From assembly GCA_033398695.1 (NCBI GenBank), contig CM065802.1, forward strand, positions 147,112,096-147,176,095: a stretch of 64,000 nt of DNA. The letters run 5' to 3'. How positions within the stretch are numbered: position 1 is the stretch's first letter; every line of letters begins with the position of its first letter. This document shows, one piece after another, positions 33,625 through 45,114 of this stretch. This DNA comes from Orobanche coerulescens. Taxonomy: Eukaryota > Streptophyta > Magnoliopsida > Lamiales > Orobanchaceae. Under the pieces are notes generated by a model. It was not told the DNA's origin. It made no database searches and saw only the letters and a list, made by a program, of their open reading frames with translations. Made by a program: the position numbers and the translations under genes.

Positions 33625-34551
33625 TAGCTCGATAGATTTGGTACATAAGACCTGGGCACGGGTGTAATCGGCATTTTTTCCTATTTCTACATTTCTTCTG
33701 CGATCCTTCGACAAGATTCGAGGGTTTTGACTGGCACATCTTTGAGGATCATTTGGGAAGCTTTCTTGGTGTCTATTATCATCATCTTCCAATTTCTTGT
33801 CGTCCGGATCGAAGGTAATCCCTTGTAATTTCCTAGGATTAATTTTTCGGAAGTTCTTTCTCGATTTTGTTGTTTCATCTGATTCCGATGGTAAGGATGA
33901 TGTTGTTGCGCATCGTGGATCATGATTTATGGATTGTATATCCGTACCTCGAATTCATTTGAGTCCAACCTTGATTTTTATGTTCGTAGGGAACCTTAAG
34001 CATTTAATGTCTGATTAAATGCCTCTAAGGGTTTTCCCTTAGTTCTTGGGTGCGTTTCTCGTCGTTGTTAACCGTATACTTGTAGTAATCGTATCTTCGT
34101 TGTTTTTTCCGGATGATTGTAGGTTTTCGAGGTTTCCCGGTTGAGATGTGTTCGTCGGAGTGTTCGATATCGATTATCGAGGCAAGTATCTTGCTATACG
34201 ATCTGTGTCTTGTGAATAGAGACTTCGTGTTAGATATATGATAATTCGATTTATCTTCGTAAATATACTTCGTGTGATTTTATAATTGTGAACAATTGAT
34301 GGTAGTGATGATATCCCCACTTGGATAACAACTTGGGATTGTGTTGGTTATGTTAATCCTATGGTTCGTGTCGTGCGTGATTGGCCATGGTTGGGTGACC
34401 GTGATGATCATGATACTTGTGTCGGTTGATTACATACTTCAAAATGTGTTACAGTATATTGTTGAATGGTTTGGCATGTGGATAATAATGTGTGTTGCTC
34501 GTGGTGATGTATTGAGATAATCTATATGAGTTGTGTCGTGTCAATGCATGT

Positions 34552-34805
34552 GATCCAGGTAGGGTCTGACGAGGCCCCTGGAGTTTGGTACATGATGTGT
34601 ACGAACAGTGATCGTGTGGTCCAGGTAGGGTCTGACGAGGCCTCTGGCGTTCGGTACATGATGTATGCGAACAACGTGTGTGGTCTAGGTAGGGTCCATC
34701 TAAGCCTCTAGAGTTTGGTACATGATGTGTACGAACAATGCGTATGGTCCGGGTAGGGTCCATCGAGGCCTCTGTAGTTCGGTACATGATGTGTTCGAAC
34801 AGTGA
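34552..34805 (+). repeat. Four tandem repeats of 64-66 bp in the LTR
   Basis: Units contain CCAGGTAGGGTCTGACGAGG and GGTACATGATGTGTACGAAC with variations. Confidence 0.85.
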
Positions 34806-35144
34806 TCGTGTAACAGTGATTGATTGGATAACGTTTTAATGTTGGGTCATGGACCCATTATGATATCACGACTAGTGTGTTTTGAAACAAGAATCGTGCT
34901 GTGGCCCTAGCGCCTTCGAAAAGGTTTTGTAAATCGATACTCGAGGTCCAAAAGAATTTCTATCTTAAAAATCCCCGAGATGACGAGTTTCTTTTCAAAT
35001 ACTTCCTTGCTTGAGTTCGAAATTGCTAAAACTTCTTGGGAACATTTTGATAGTTGATTTTCGTATCAAATTCGCGGTTGCAATTCACTTGTTGTATTTC
35101 GTATCGTATTATACTTGCACAAGAAAAATAGTGGAATTTTGCTA

Positions 35145-35163
35145 ACCCCGAGTAATCGGGTGG
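35145..35163 (+). promoter_or_regulatory. GTAA-loop hairpin in LTR
   Basis: ACCCCGA-GTAA-TCGGG in the same local context as 12054 (preceded by AGTGGAATTTTGCT), about 0.4 kb from the LTR end. The stem is shorter here. Confidence 0.55.
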
Positions 35164-35518
35164 TGGATGTCAGTTTTGTGTCCAGGTGCTTGTGGGTTCA
35201 GGGAGCAGTCACAGGATTGGCACAGGAAGTGGCGGGCTACGATACTAATCGAGAGTTGGGAGTTTAGTCGAGTCGTGTTGTATTGTCAGAGTCGTATTCC
35301 GCCTTCCGCTATTTTGTATCTTTACCCCTGCATGGGCATTCTTTGTAAAGAGTTGTATTTTTCTGTTTACGTCAGTCGTACGACCTCACCGGTCCGTATA
35401 GTTGTTAATAATTGACCTTAAAGGTCCGCATCATTGTATTGTTTGCTCCGGTCGGGCAAACACTTGGTCATTTTGTGATGTTTGGCCTGGTTGATCCTTA
35501 TGGGAAGGGTCTACGGCA

Positions 35519-35571
35519 TGTAATATTCCCATACGGTTTTAGGGGTGTTACATTTATGGTATCGGAGCTTA
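35519..35571 (+). promoter_or_regulatory. Terminal inverted repeat and primer binding site
   Basis: TGTAATATTCCC at 35519 faces GGGGTGTTACA ending at 35552. Directly after it, TTTATGGTATCGGAGCTTA is an initiator-Met type primer site with two changes. Confidence 0.65.
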
Positions 35572-37642
35572 GGTTGCGGAAACCTAGGCTGTCGGGTCAA
35601 GTCGAGTCATGATTTGTCGAGTACCGTGTTGTCTTGCCATTCGAGTCGTCGGGTGACAAGTTGAGTTGTGCTTAGCCACAGCGTGGCGGATATGTTGTCG
35701 GATGAGATTAGTATCGTAGGCGACCGTCATCTCCGTGCGGCCTGTGGATGTAGTCTCCTCTTTTATGCATAGTATCTGTGTTTCATGATTTCCTATATGT
35801 GCGATATTTGTGGTGCATAATTTTAGTTGCATGGTGTTGTGTAATGGAGTTTGTATTCAATACTTGTGACACACCGTATGTGTATAGAACTGGACATATT
35901 GATGTTTTGCCTTTGAACCACCGTGTGGGGTGGTATGATGTGAAAGTTGTGAGCCTTGATGGGTTTCGAAAAAAGCACCGACGGTGGAGTTTGTGAGAAA
36001 CTCCGATGAATGGTTTTGTTGTATGTTTAAACTTGATACCCACGAGATGTATTTGATTGAATTGGCGATCCTATTTGCCGTTTGGGCATGTGGTTTTAAG
36101 TTCGACTATTTTTGGATTGTTGAAATTATGCCCGTTGCGGGAAGGTTTGAAAACGTGTTTCTGAAGGACTCTACTGGTTTGAACATTTTTGCGGAAATCA
36201 ATTTTTTTAAAAAATATTTTGATGGTGCGGTTAAACAACGGTTTGTATGGATTTTGAAATCGGTTGAATTTTGACAATTTGGTCATGGATTCTCGAATGG
36301 CACCATCAGACGGTATTTGGAAAATATGTTTTAAAATACTTCGGACATTGAAAAATATTACCGTCATTTTTGTTACGATCGAAAGGATTTTTGGAAAATT
36401 TCTGTTTTGCAAAATGATCTTGGTTTTCGGAATTCAAAATGTTATGTGTTTATATGTTGGGACAGTCGTTGCGACAAGTTTGTTATGTTGTTATACTCGT
36501 CGGAGAATGTTGCAGTGTTTTCTATATGTCAGAATACATTATTAGGAATCGATTTTTAACTTTCGGAGCCGTGTCGGGGCTGGTGGGACAATTCTGCTGT
36601 CCTGCAGCTAGTGATTATGGCCGTAAGATGTTTACCGTTACGGCCGTACGCTCATAGATATTATGGCCATAAACAACATGTTGTTACGGCCGTAATATTT
36701 TGACTGTCACGGTGGTAACCTTCTTGGTATAGTTGTATCCGCGCCCTCTACCAGTCATTTGATTTCAGTAGACAGTCGTATGGTCCGCCAGTGATGACTG
36801 TGAATTTTAACTATTTTATCAGTAACGTCGCACTCGGTTAGTTATCCTGTATGGGTATCGTTGACGTGTTGTTGATTGTTACCATCCTTTCCAGAACATT
36901 TTGGTTGTATACATAAGTGTTGTGACTGCATAGTATGATTTGATCGTATTATTCTATGACATTATCCTGATGTGGTAGTTAACGTGTGGAAATGTTGAGT
37001 GCGAGTACAAGAGGTTTTCCACCCGGGATTAGTTTAGAAAAACCTTTGGGGGTCGATGCCGATGGGCATGGCCGCGGATTAGCATGTGCGTTATTCTTCG
37101 TGATGGTTGGCGTGGTAACATGTGGTTACCCTATACGTTGTTAATGGTGATAATGATATATATATTGATAAGGTCATTTGATGATATTGTTATCGAGAAG
37201 ATTGAAGTTTCAACTTGATGTTTTGTAAATAATTTCAAGCAAAACAGTTTTGATAATGGGTTCATGGTTTTAGTTAAATGGCGAGGTATTAAAAATGTTT
37301 TCAAAAATTTCATTTCAGCAAAATCTTTCAAACTCACGAATTTTAAAATATTATCATTTGAACAAGTACCTCGGAAAAACTTTGATTTTAAAGAATGTTA
37401 CAAGTGTTTGGTCCCAATGATATGTATGTGGTTTTGACCGTGTTTGTTTTGGCAAAATTCGAACATCTCTGTTGATGCGACCGTGCGAATTACTTTTGAA
37501 TTTAGGTTCTGTTATTGCGGTGTTAGTTCGTGTATTCATGTAATAACTTGGACTTAATGTTTTATCGTGCTGCTGTTTGTTGTCCTGTGTTGATTATGTG
37601 ATGTTGTTTTTTTATGTTATTCTGGATGGTTGTTCATTCAGT
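35572..37642 (+). other. Long leader without recognisable gene
   Basis: About 2.1 kb. Short ORFs (for example 35984-36274) match nothing I know and show no codon bias. A second cluster of TTACGGCCGTAA-like words lies at about 36614-36705, which may mean that LTR-derived sequence was trapped in the leader. Confidence 0.5.
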
Positions 37643-38763
37643 ATGCTAAGAGGTTGAGGCCGAGGACGTGGGCATGGTAGTGATCGTAATCAAGAGCATG
37701 AGAGGGTGACTCGCTCGTTGTCGAGCGCCAATCAGCTCAGTGCAGATGGTCGAGATGACCAATCGCGTGATCGGGGGCAATAAACCAGAGGTAATGTTGA
37801 CATTGGCGCTGCCACCATCCTTCGTCAGGTGGTTGACCAGTTGGCACATATGAATCAGACCGTATACCGGGATGGGATTCCATATGAGGATAATGGAGCT
37901 AGTAAGTGGTTAAAAGATGTGATGAGAATGCAATCGCCCTGTTTTATAGGTTCTTCGGACTCTTAGGCTAGGAGAACTATCTCTTTCAGTTGGACAGAAT
38001 ATTCGATGATGTAGCTTGTCCCGCTGAAAGAAGAGTACCTATTGCTCAATACCTACTCGACAAGGAAGCTGCACTCTGGTGGGAGGCCGTAGCGCCTAGT
38101 GATCGTACAGCTACTTGGACTGAATTCAAGATTTCCATGGAAGCCGAGTATTGTCCGCCGCCTGTTAAAGAGCGCAGGATTGTCGAGTTTTTCTCGGCTA
38201 GGACCCAAGACGTAACGATATCTCAAGCAATAGACGATTACAATCGACAGCTATGTTATGTTCGGGATCAAGTGTGAAGTGTAGCAAATAAAGTTCGTTA
38301 TTTCAATATGCGTATGATACCTCAGGTTCACTAGTGTATGGCTCCTTTTATGTGTACAACATTGAAAGACTATCAGGATCGATCCTTAGCATTTGAAATG
38401 GCTATAATGTCTGCAGAGTCTGCATCTGGGGCAAGGAAACGGAATATTTATGATGACGCACTGGGAAGTGAGGGAATTGGGATTCCTAAACCTCAACTAT
38501 CGTGTCAATCGAGTATGGGACCTTTTCTGTCAAATGTAGAATCTAAAAGACCCAAGCCGGTGTCTTTGAGTTCTGGTAATGCTCCAAGGTGTTTCAACTG
38601 TAACGTTTTGGGCCATGAACGTGCGCATTGTAAGAAACTACCGGTGACTTGTTATAATTGTGGACATGAGGGGCATCGAGTTCAGTGCTGCGAGATTGTT
38701 GCCAAGATGGTAGGGAACCGGAGTTCCATTCCTACTTCTGGAGGACCCAATGATGTCCAGTGA
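37643..38763 (+). pseudogene. gag: Tekay-type gag with two zinc knuckles, broken
   Basis: Starts at ATG 37643 with MLRG-stop-GRGRGHGSDR; the Arg/Gly-rich start equals that of the gag at 30260, and the stop is CGA changed to TGA. After frame breaks near 37780 and 37965, the capsid core reads ERRVPIAQYLLDKEAALWW and RIVEFFSARTQDVTISQA (37990-38275). Two more stops (38275-38277 and 38335-38337) precede the last open part, 38338-38763. That part has CFNCNVLGHERAHC and CYNCGHEGHRVQCC, two intact CCHC knuckles. The ORF ends with no protease following. It would package RNA into particles if whole; as it stands it cannot. Confidence 0.85.
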
Positions 38764-39014
38764 TAGTATTTTGTGCTCGTTACACGGATTGTTTCTCGTG
38801 TGGAGATGTATTATGTGATGTTTTTATGTTTGGAGCTTGATGACTGATATTTTGTTTTGAATAAGTTCTGTGGGGTTGTTGAACCTATGGAGACGTGACA
38901 GTAGACATCGGGGTCATGAATTTGTTATTTTTATATGTGTCGTTGTGTTTTGTCTGTATCACTGTGATGAACTTGTTTTAAGTTTCGGGACGAAATAATT
39001 TTAGAGGGGTAGAA
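38764..39014 (+). other. 3' untranslated region with polypurine tract
   Basis: Noncoding. Ends AAGTTTCGGGACGAAATAAT and the purine-rich TTAGAGGGGTAGAA immediately before the LTR at 39015. Confidence 0.7.
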
Positions 39015-40511
39015 TGTAATACTTGAGATTTTTATTCCATTTGCCCTGAATTAATTGTCGTCTGATGCCTGTTATTTTGTTTCGTTATGATTATGTTGGA
39101 TTTATTTTTCTATCATGAATGGTATGATATATTTTGTTGTAGTGTTCATCGAGTGAGACTTATATCGCGTGCATTTTCTTTTAATGCGCGCTTGTGGTAT
39201 GTTGTGTTCTATAAATTGCTCGTTATTGGTTTGAATCATAGCCGGTGCGCTATTGTGATCGATACGTCATCAAACGTCTAAACCGGGCTGTCGGAGTTGG
39301 TCACGGCCGAGTCATGACCGCACATTTTGGGACAGAGACTCGCCTAGCTGAGTTACGGCCGTAAGGGACCTGCAGGTTACGGCCATAAGGTGCCTGTCGG
39401 TTACGGCCGCAATGGCTGCTCGGTTACGGCCACAATGAGGTGGTCGGTTACGGTCGCAATGGGATGACCAGTTACGGCCGTAAGGATGCTTCACAAGTTG
39501 GGCAGTAGGGTGAGGAAGGCCGATTACGGCCATAATGCACTGTCGATTACGACCGTATTGGCTCGAAAGATTTGGTATATAAGGCCTAGGCACGGGTGTA
39601 ATCGACATTTTTCCCCATTTCTACATTTCTTCTGTGATCCTTCGACAAGATTCAAGGGTTTTGACTAGCACATCTTTGAGGACCATTTGGGAAGCTTGCT
39701 TGGTGTCTATTATCATCATATTCCAATTTCTTGTCGTCGGGATCGAAGGTAATCCTCTGTAATTTCCTAGAATTGATTTTTCATATGTTCTTTCTCGATT
39801 TTGTTGTTTCATCTGATTCCGATGGTAAAGATGATGTTGTTGGGCATCGTGGATCATGATTTACGGATTATATATCCGTACCTCGAATTCGTTTGAGTCC
39901 AACCTTGATTTTTATGTTTGTAGGGAGCCTTGAGCATTTAATGTCCGATTAAATGCCTCTAAGGGTTATCCCTTGGTTCTTGGGTGTGTTTCTCATCGTT
40001 GTTAACCGTATACTTGTAGTAATCGTATATTCGTTGTTTTTTTCGGAGGATTGTAGGTGTTCTATGTTTTCCAGTTGAGCCGTGTTCGTCGGAGTGTTCG
40101 GTATCAGTTATCGAGGCAAGTATCTTGCTATACAATCTGTATCTTGTGAATAGAGACTTTGTGTTAGATTTATGATGATTCGGTTTATTTTCGTAAATAT
40201 ACTTCGTGTGATTTTATAATTGTGAACGATTGATGGTAGTGATGATATCCCCACTTGGATAACAACTCGGGATTATGTTGGTTGTGTTAATCCTATGGTT
40301 CGTGTCATGCGTGATTGGCCATGGTTAGGTGACCGTGATGATTATGATATTTGTGTCGGTTGATTACATAATTGAAAATGTGTTACAGTGTGTTGTTGAA
40401 TGGTTTAACATGTTGATAATAATGTTTGTTGATCGTGGTGATGTATTGAGTTGATCTATATGAGTTATGTCGTGTCAATGCGTGTGATCCAGGTAGGGTC
40501 TGACGAGGCCT
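39015..40511 (+). repeat. 3' LTR of gag-only Tekay element, truncated
   Basis: Matches the first 1.47 kb of the LTR at 33105 and stops within the first tandem-repeat unit (GACGAGGCC). The palindrome array is at 39353-39565, with an intact TATA box TATATAAGG at 39576-39584, which is decayed in the other LTR. Confidence 0.85.
39576..39584 (+). promoter_or_regulatory. TATA box, 3' LTR of gag-only Tekay element
   Basis: TATATAAGG directly downstream of the TTACGGCCGTAA array. Confidence 0.6.
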
Positions 40512-41187
40512 ATAACCGCATAGGACATATAACTCGCTCATTAACGGGAGAAAGAATTCTATCTTGATATTCAGTAGGACCTGCTACTTGCTCGTCAAGA
40601 TGCACATCGAGGTTGACCCCCACCTCCCTGTTTATAGGGTCGAACTACTCTAATGAAAATCTTGACGTCACAAGCACATCCCTCCTAAATCCTGAAGTCG
40701 AAGGTTCACGAATACCTATCACAACCTTTTGATTCCGTCATTGACTGTCCTGGAGTGAAATCCGTGTGACGAATCGAGGGTGAGTCAGTTCGAGTATACT
40801 AATCCAGTTAGCATACCTATAACGTGTGCTCCCACTAACAATTAGTGTTCGACAGGCACTCTCCATGTCAAAGAACAAGTCATACAAGTCTTCACATAAA
40901 CTTAACGCCCAGTCAAGTTTCATCGACTTGCGAATGATTAAGTATTTGAGCTATAAACCTCTCTAGTGCCGACCCCCTTATACAATAAGGATTGGAACGT
41001 TTTGCTTTCAAATACACGGACTAGTTTCTATATGTATATTTACGAGTTAGGAATGCCAGTAACTTCCAGTAAATAAAGAAACATACATTGCCTTATATTA
41101 ATGGTTTACTAATTACAAGTACAATGCCCTCACTCAATATCCTCTGAGTGGCATTCGAGGGCATACTCCTAACAATATCCCACTTGC
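40512..41187 (-). repeat. Start of the 3' LTR and polypurine tract, Angela-like element
   Basis: On the minus strand CAAGTGGGATATT (41175-41187) precedes TGTTAGGAGTATGCCC (41174 leftward). 663 bp of LTR remain, noncoding, cut at 40512 where a Tekay LTR begins. Confidence 0.7.
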
Positions 41188-41249
41188 ACTCAATGCCACA
41201 CACTATGGTATCTAATACCCATGTTCTCCAGATGACGCTCCAATCTAGT

Positions 41250-43259
41250 CTAAGAAAGTGGCTTGGTCAGTGGATCAGCGACATTGTCGGACGAGTCTAC
41301 TCTGTGCAGCACAATGTATCCCTTGCGAATAAATTTTCTTATGAGATGATACTTCCTCTCAATATGTTTGGTGCTGTTGTGAAACCTTGGCTCCTTGGCC
41401 TGTGCTACAGCTCCATCGTTGTCGCAGTAAAGCGGAACAGGAAGCTCAGCACATGGTATCACTTGAAGTTCTCCCAAAAATTTCTTAATCCATAACCCTT
41501 CCTAGGAAGCCTCCGAGGCTGCTTGATACTCAGCCTGACAGGTGGAATCAGCAGTCATGCTTTGCTTGGCGCTACGCCAAGATACTGCTCCTCCATTAAG
41601 AGTAAATATGTAGCCAGAAGTAGACATCGAATCGTCCTTCAGTCCTTGGAAGTCCGAATCAGTGAATCCCACCACGTCTGATTCTCCACCGCCATACATC
41701 AGAACCATATCTCTAGTCCTTCTTAAGTACTTGAGAACGTTCTTTATGGCTGTCCAATGTTCCCTACCTGGGTTTGCCTGAAACCTACTCACCACGCTTA
41801 CAGCATGCGTAATGTCAGGTCTCGTACACAACATAGCATACATAAGGCTACCCACAGTCGAAGCATATGGTATATTACTCATTTCCTTTCGTTGTTCCCC
41901 ACTTTGAGGACACATCTTCAAGGAGAGTTTTATTCCATGTCGCATCGGTAGGAACCCTCTTTTAGAATCATCCATCTTAAATCGCTTTAAGATTTTATCT
42001 ATATAGAGGGCTTGGGAAAGACCTATTGTTCTCTTCGCTCTATCTTGGTAGAGTCGAATTCCAAGAATATAGGTTGCTTCTCCCAAGTCTTTGATGGAGA
42101 AATTACTCAAAAGCCAAGCTTTCACAGAACTGGGCATTCCCACATCATTTCCTATTAGTAGAATGTCATCCATATATAGTACTAAGAATGCGATCTTGCT
42201 CCCACTAACTCTCTTGTATACACAAGGTTCTTCTTCATTTTGCACGAAGTCAAACTCTTTGACCGCCTCATCAAAACGAAGGTTCCAACTACAGGACGCT
42301 TGCTTCAGTCCATAAATGGAACGCTGAAGTTTGCACACTTTCTGAATATCGACTTTGGACACAAAGCCTTTCGGCTGCTCCATATAGATTTCCTCCTCGA
42401 GGAATCCATTAAGGACAGTCGTCTTTACGTCCATTTGCCATATCTCATAATCGTGGTAGGCATCTATAGCAAGTATCATGCGAATAGACTTGATCATAGC
42501 TACGGGCGAGAAGGTATCGTGGTAGTCGATCCCTTCTTTCTGGGTATAACCCTTTGCCACAAGCCTGGCCTTATAGGCGTCAACCTTGCCATCACTATCA
42601 GTCTTTCTCTTGTAGATCCACTTGTTCCCAATAGGCACTATGCCCTTGGGACGGTCTACTAGAGTCCAGACCTGATTGACATGCATCGAGTCTATCTCAG
42701 CTTCCATAGCTTCACGCCATTTCGCAGAGTCTACATCCACCATTGCTTGGTCATAAGTCGTTGGGTCAGTCTCTTGGCTATCACTTTGAACCTCATGGAG
42801 ACCTAGTTCCTCCAAGTGCACAAGCCCATACCTCTCAGGTAAATAAGACACCCTACTAGACCTACAAGGTGGTTGTACTTTAGTTTCAGAAGGTTTGGTT
42901 CCAGTTTCTTGCACAAGTGTCGCCCGAGGAGTTTCATTGTATTCTTCTAAAGAAATACTTCTACCTGCTCCACCTTCCTGAATAAACTCATCTTCCAGGA
43001 AATGTGCTTGTAAAGCAACAACGATCTTTCGATCTTCGGGCATGTAGAATAGATATCCCATCAACCCAGATGGGAATCCAAGGAAACATCCCTTTGCGGA
43101 CCTAGCTTCCAACTTCTCCACCTTAGTCTTCTTGACATAGGCGGGACATCCCCAAATCCTAATAAGATTAAGACTTGGTTTCCTGCCTTCCCACATCTCA
43201 TGTGGAGTTTTAGGAATGTATTTGGAAGGACATTTGTTCAAGATGAAAGCGGTATTCAA
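41250..43259 (-). pseudogene. pol: Angela-like integrase end, reverse transcriptase and RNase H
   Basis: A 585-codon frame (43259-41502) starts in the integrase C-terminal region (PHEMWEGRKPSLNLIRIWGC) and covers the whole RT: WREAMEAEIDSM, KWIYKRKTDSDG, YHDTFSPVAMIKSIR, WQMDVKTTVLNG, IYGLKQAS, and YMDDILLIG with both catalytic Asp. RNase H follows with VVGFTDSDFQG and STSGYIFTLNGG. A single stop at 41499-41501 separates it from the last part (GELQVIPCAELPVPLYCDND, STKHIERKYHLIRKF, NVADPLTKPLS). RT motifs look intact, but no complete Gag-Pol can be made because of breaks upstream. Confidence 0.85.
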
Positions 43260-43830
43260 GACTGCATACCCCCACAGGCAAATCGGTAGTATAGCCCAGC
43301 ATGGAACGGACCATGTTCAACAAGGTCTGGTTCCTTCTTTCTGACACACCATTTAACTGAGGAGTACCTGGAGGTGTTAGTTGTGAAACTATTCCATGTT
43401 CCTTAAAGAACTCATCAAACTCCATACTCATATACTCGCCACCTCGGTCCGAGCGAAGTGGCGAGTATATGAGTTCTAGTTTGTTTGTCGACTAGGGCCT
43501 TGAATTCCTAGAATTTCTCAAAGTCCTCGGATTTATGTTTCATTAAGTATACATAACCATACCTATTATGATCGTCTGTAAATGTAATGAAATATTGATA
43601 TCCGTCACGTGCTGCTTCCAAAGCACCACATACATCGGTATGGATTAATCCCAGTTTATCAGCGGCTCTTTCAAAAGTCCCTGTGAAGGGGGACTTAGTC
43701 ATTTTGCCTTTAAGGCAAGATTCACAAGTAGGAAAAGGATCTGATCCGAATGGACTCATAAGTCCATCTTTTTCCATCTTCTAGACCTTGGTCTGACCAA
43801 CATGACCAAGTCTAAGATGCCATTTCAAAA
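43210..43830 (-). pseudogene. pol: Angela-like integrase core
   Basis: 43777-43508 encodes CESCLKGKMTKSPF (Cys pair of the finger), LGLIHTDVCGAL (first catalytic Asp) and YFITFTDDHNRYGYVY. After stops near 43497-43500 and 43784, 43431-43210 encodes HGIVSQLTPPGTPQLNGVSE (Glu region) and RRNQTLLNMVRSM. A short local inverted repeat (ACTCATATACTCGCCAC near 43424 and its complement near 43458) sits at the break between the two pieces, where the second Asp would be. Confidence 0.75.
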
Positions 43831-43831
43831 C

Positions 43832-44277
43832 TTAATTAGTTTCATGCCTACCACGTTTTCTAGTCATCGTATTCACAACTACTTTGTTGCTGAGATTTAG
43901 ATGATACAATTCATTTAACAATGTAGCAGTACCCACTAGTTTATTTCTGAAATAAATTTTGCAGGAACCATCACCAATGAAAAATGAAAAGCCTTTTCGG
44001 TCCATGACCGGAATGGATACAATGTTTTTGTGCCCCTTAGGCAAAGCAAGTACATCTTCTAAAGTCAAAACATAGCCGGATTCTAAACCCAAAAGAAGTG
44101 ATCCTATGTCGGTTGCCTCGACACTATGACTGCTTTCGACTTTGATCATAACTTCTCCAGCTCCAAGCTTCCTACTTTGTTCCAGATCCTGATTCACGGT
44201 ACAAATATGAGAACTATCACCATAATATAGTATCCAGGAAGTAGAAAATACAGTACCAGAACAATTTGTTTCCAAAA
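43832..44277 (-). pseudogene. pol: Angela-like protease
   Basis: Frame from 44275 on the minus strand: STSWILYYGDSSHICT, where Copia proteases have a D-S-G catalytic triplet at the position now reading Y-Y-G. Downstream LTLEDVLALPKGHKNIVS and LYHLNLSNK are the usual protease-to-integrase landmarks. Loss of the Asp rules out activity. It is separated from gag by a one-base frame change near 44315. Confidence 0.75.
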
Positions 44278-45114
44278 CTAAAAGTTCTGTACCTGAAGTG
44301 CCATGAAGAATCGGACAGTCTCTAGCCAGTGGCCCAGCTCATCGCACTTGAGACAGGCATCCTTCTTCTTCTTGTTCTTCAGAACCATCGGGGCCTTGCC
44401 CTTACCCTTAAGGTCCTTAACTTGTGGTCCCGTTTGCTTCTTGGTCTTTTTCTTCTTATTCTTAGACCTCCGAGGTCCAGAAGAAATCACAAGAGCAGAC
44501 TCCTTTATCCGCGGAGTCTTTATCTGAGACTGAGCGTTCACAAGTTTTTTCATTAGCCCAGCTAAATTACATGCAATCTCATTGCAGTTGAAGTTCATAA
44601 CAAACTGTGATAAGGAATCAGGGAGAGACTGTAGGATAAGGTCGGTTTGGAGAGAAGTATCCATTTTAAAATCAAAAGCCTCCAATCTCTCGATCATGGA
44701 TATCATTTTGAGGACGTGTTCCCCAACCCTCTCACCTTCCTTCATCCTTGCACCGAACAGTTGCTTGGATATCTCATATCTAGCAGTTCTAGTGTGCTCA
44801 CAATAAAGTTCGGTTAAGTGGGATAGAATCTGCCTAGTAGAAGTCATTTTCTCATGAGCTCTCTGAAGCTCATTAGTTATAGAAGCCATATTGTCTGCAC
44901 GGACTTTTACGTCATCCCTAACCCACATTTCGTGGTTTTCAATCTCTTCCTGATTGGATCTGGTCCGCACAGGGGGCACCGGAATGTCCATCTCCAAGAC
45001 GTATCCCAGTGCCTCTATACAGAGGACAATCATCAGATTGCGGAGCCACTCCACAAAGTTAGGTCCAATCAGGGTGTTCTTTTCGAGTAGAAATGCGAGT
45101 GGATTCATTGTCAT
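44278..45114 (-). pseudogene. gag: Angela-like gag (copy in duplication unit 1)
   Basis: 278 codons from ATG 45114 (MTMNPLAFLLEKNTLIGPNF). Capsid region with WLRNLMIVL, RYEISKQLFGARMKEGERVG, HVLKMISMIERL and LILQSLPDSLSQFVMNFN at about residues 20-190. A Lys-rich stretch (KNKKKKTKKQ) and a zinc knuckle CLKCDELGHWLETV follow. The last Cys of CX2CX4HX4C is present in the DNA but in another frame, so a one-base indel lies inside the knuckle. In intact relatives gag and pol form one ORF; here they are split. The left end of the tandem duplication falls inside this gene at 44300-44308. Confidence 0.85.

Larger units (their letters stand above)
33105..35552 (+). repeat. 5' LTR of gag-only Tekay element
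   Basis: 2448 bp, TGTAATACTCG...GGGGTGTTACA. It includes the TTACGGCCGTAA array, a decayed TATA (GTACATAAG near 33641), four 64-66 bp tandem repeats, the GTAA-loop hairpin and a 34-bp terminal inverted repeat. Confidence 0.85.
33105..40511 (+). mobile_element. Gag-only Tekay-type Gypsy element, 3' LTR truncated
   Basis: LTR (33105-35552), degenerate initiator-Met primer site, 2.1-kb leader, broken gag, short 3' region with polypurine tract, second LTR (39015-40511) cut by the next element. The internal region is 3.5 kb and carries no protease, RT or integrase. Only 250 bp separate the gag zinc knuckles from the 3' LTR, so this is a deletion derivative that would depend on pol in trans. Left flank CTGAC at 33100-33104; the right flank is lost. 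Confidence 0.8.

Noticed and set aside
35984..36545. Short ORFs in the leader of the gag-only Tekay element
   Set aside because: No similarity to known families, no conserved copy, and AT-rich noncoding character.
44303..44556. Plus-strand Leu/Phe-rich ORFs that look like membrane proteins (also 53315-53542)
   Set aside because: They are antisense to the Lys-rich end and knuckle of the Angela-like gag on the minus strand.
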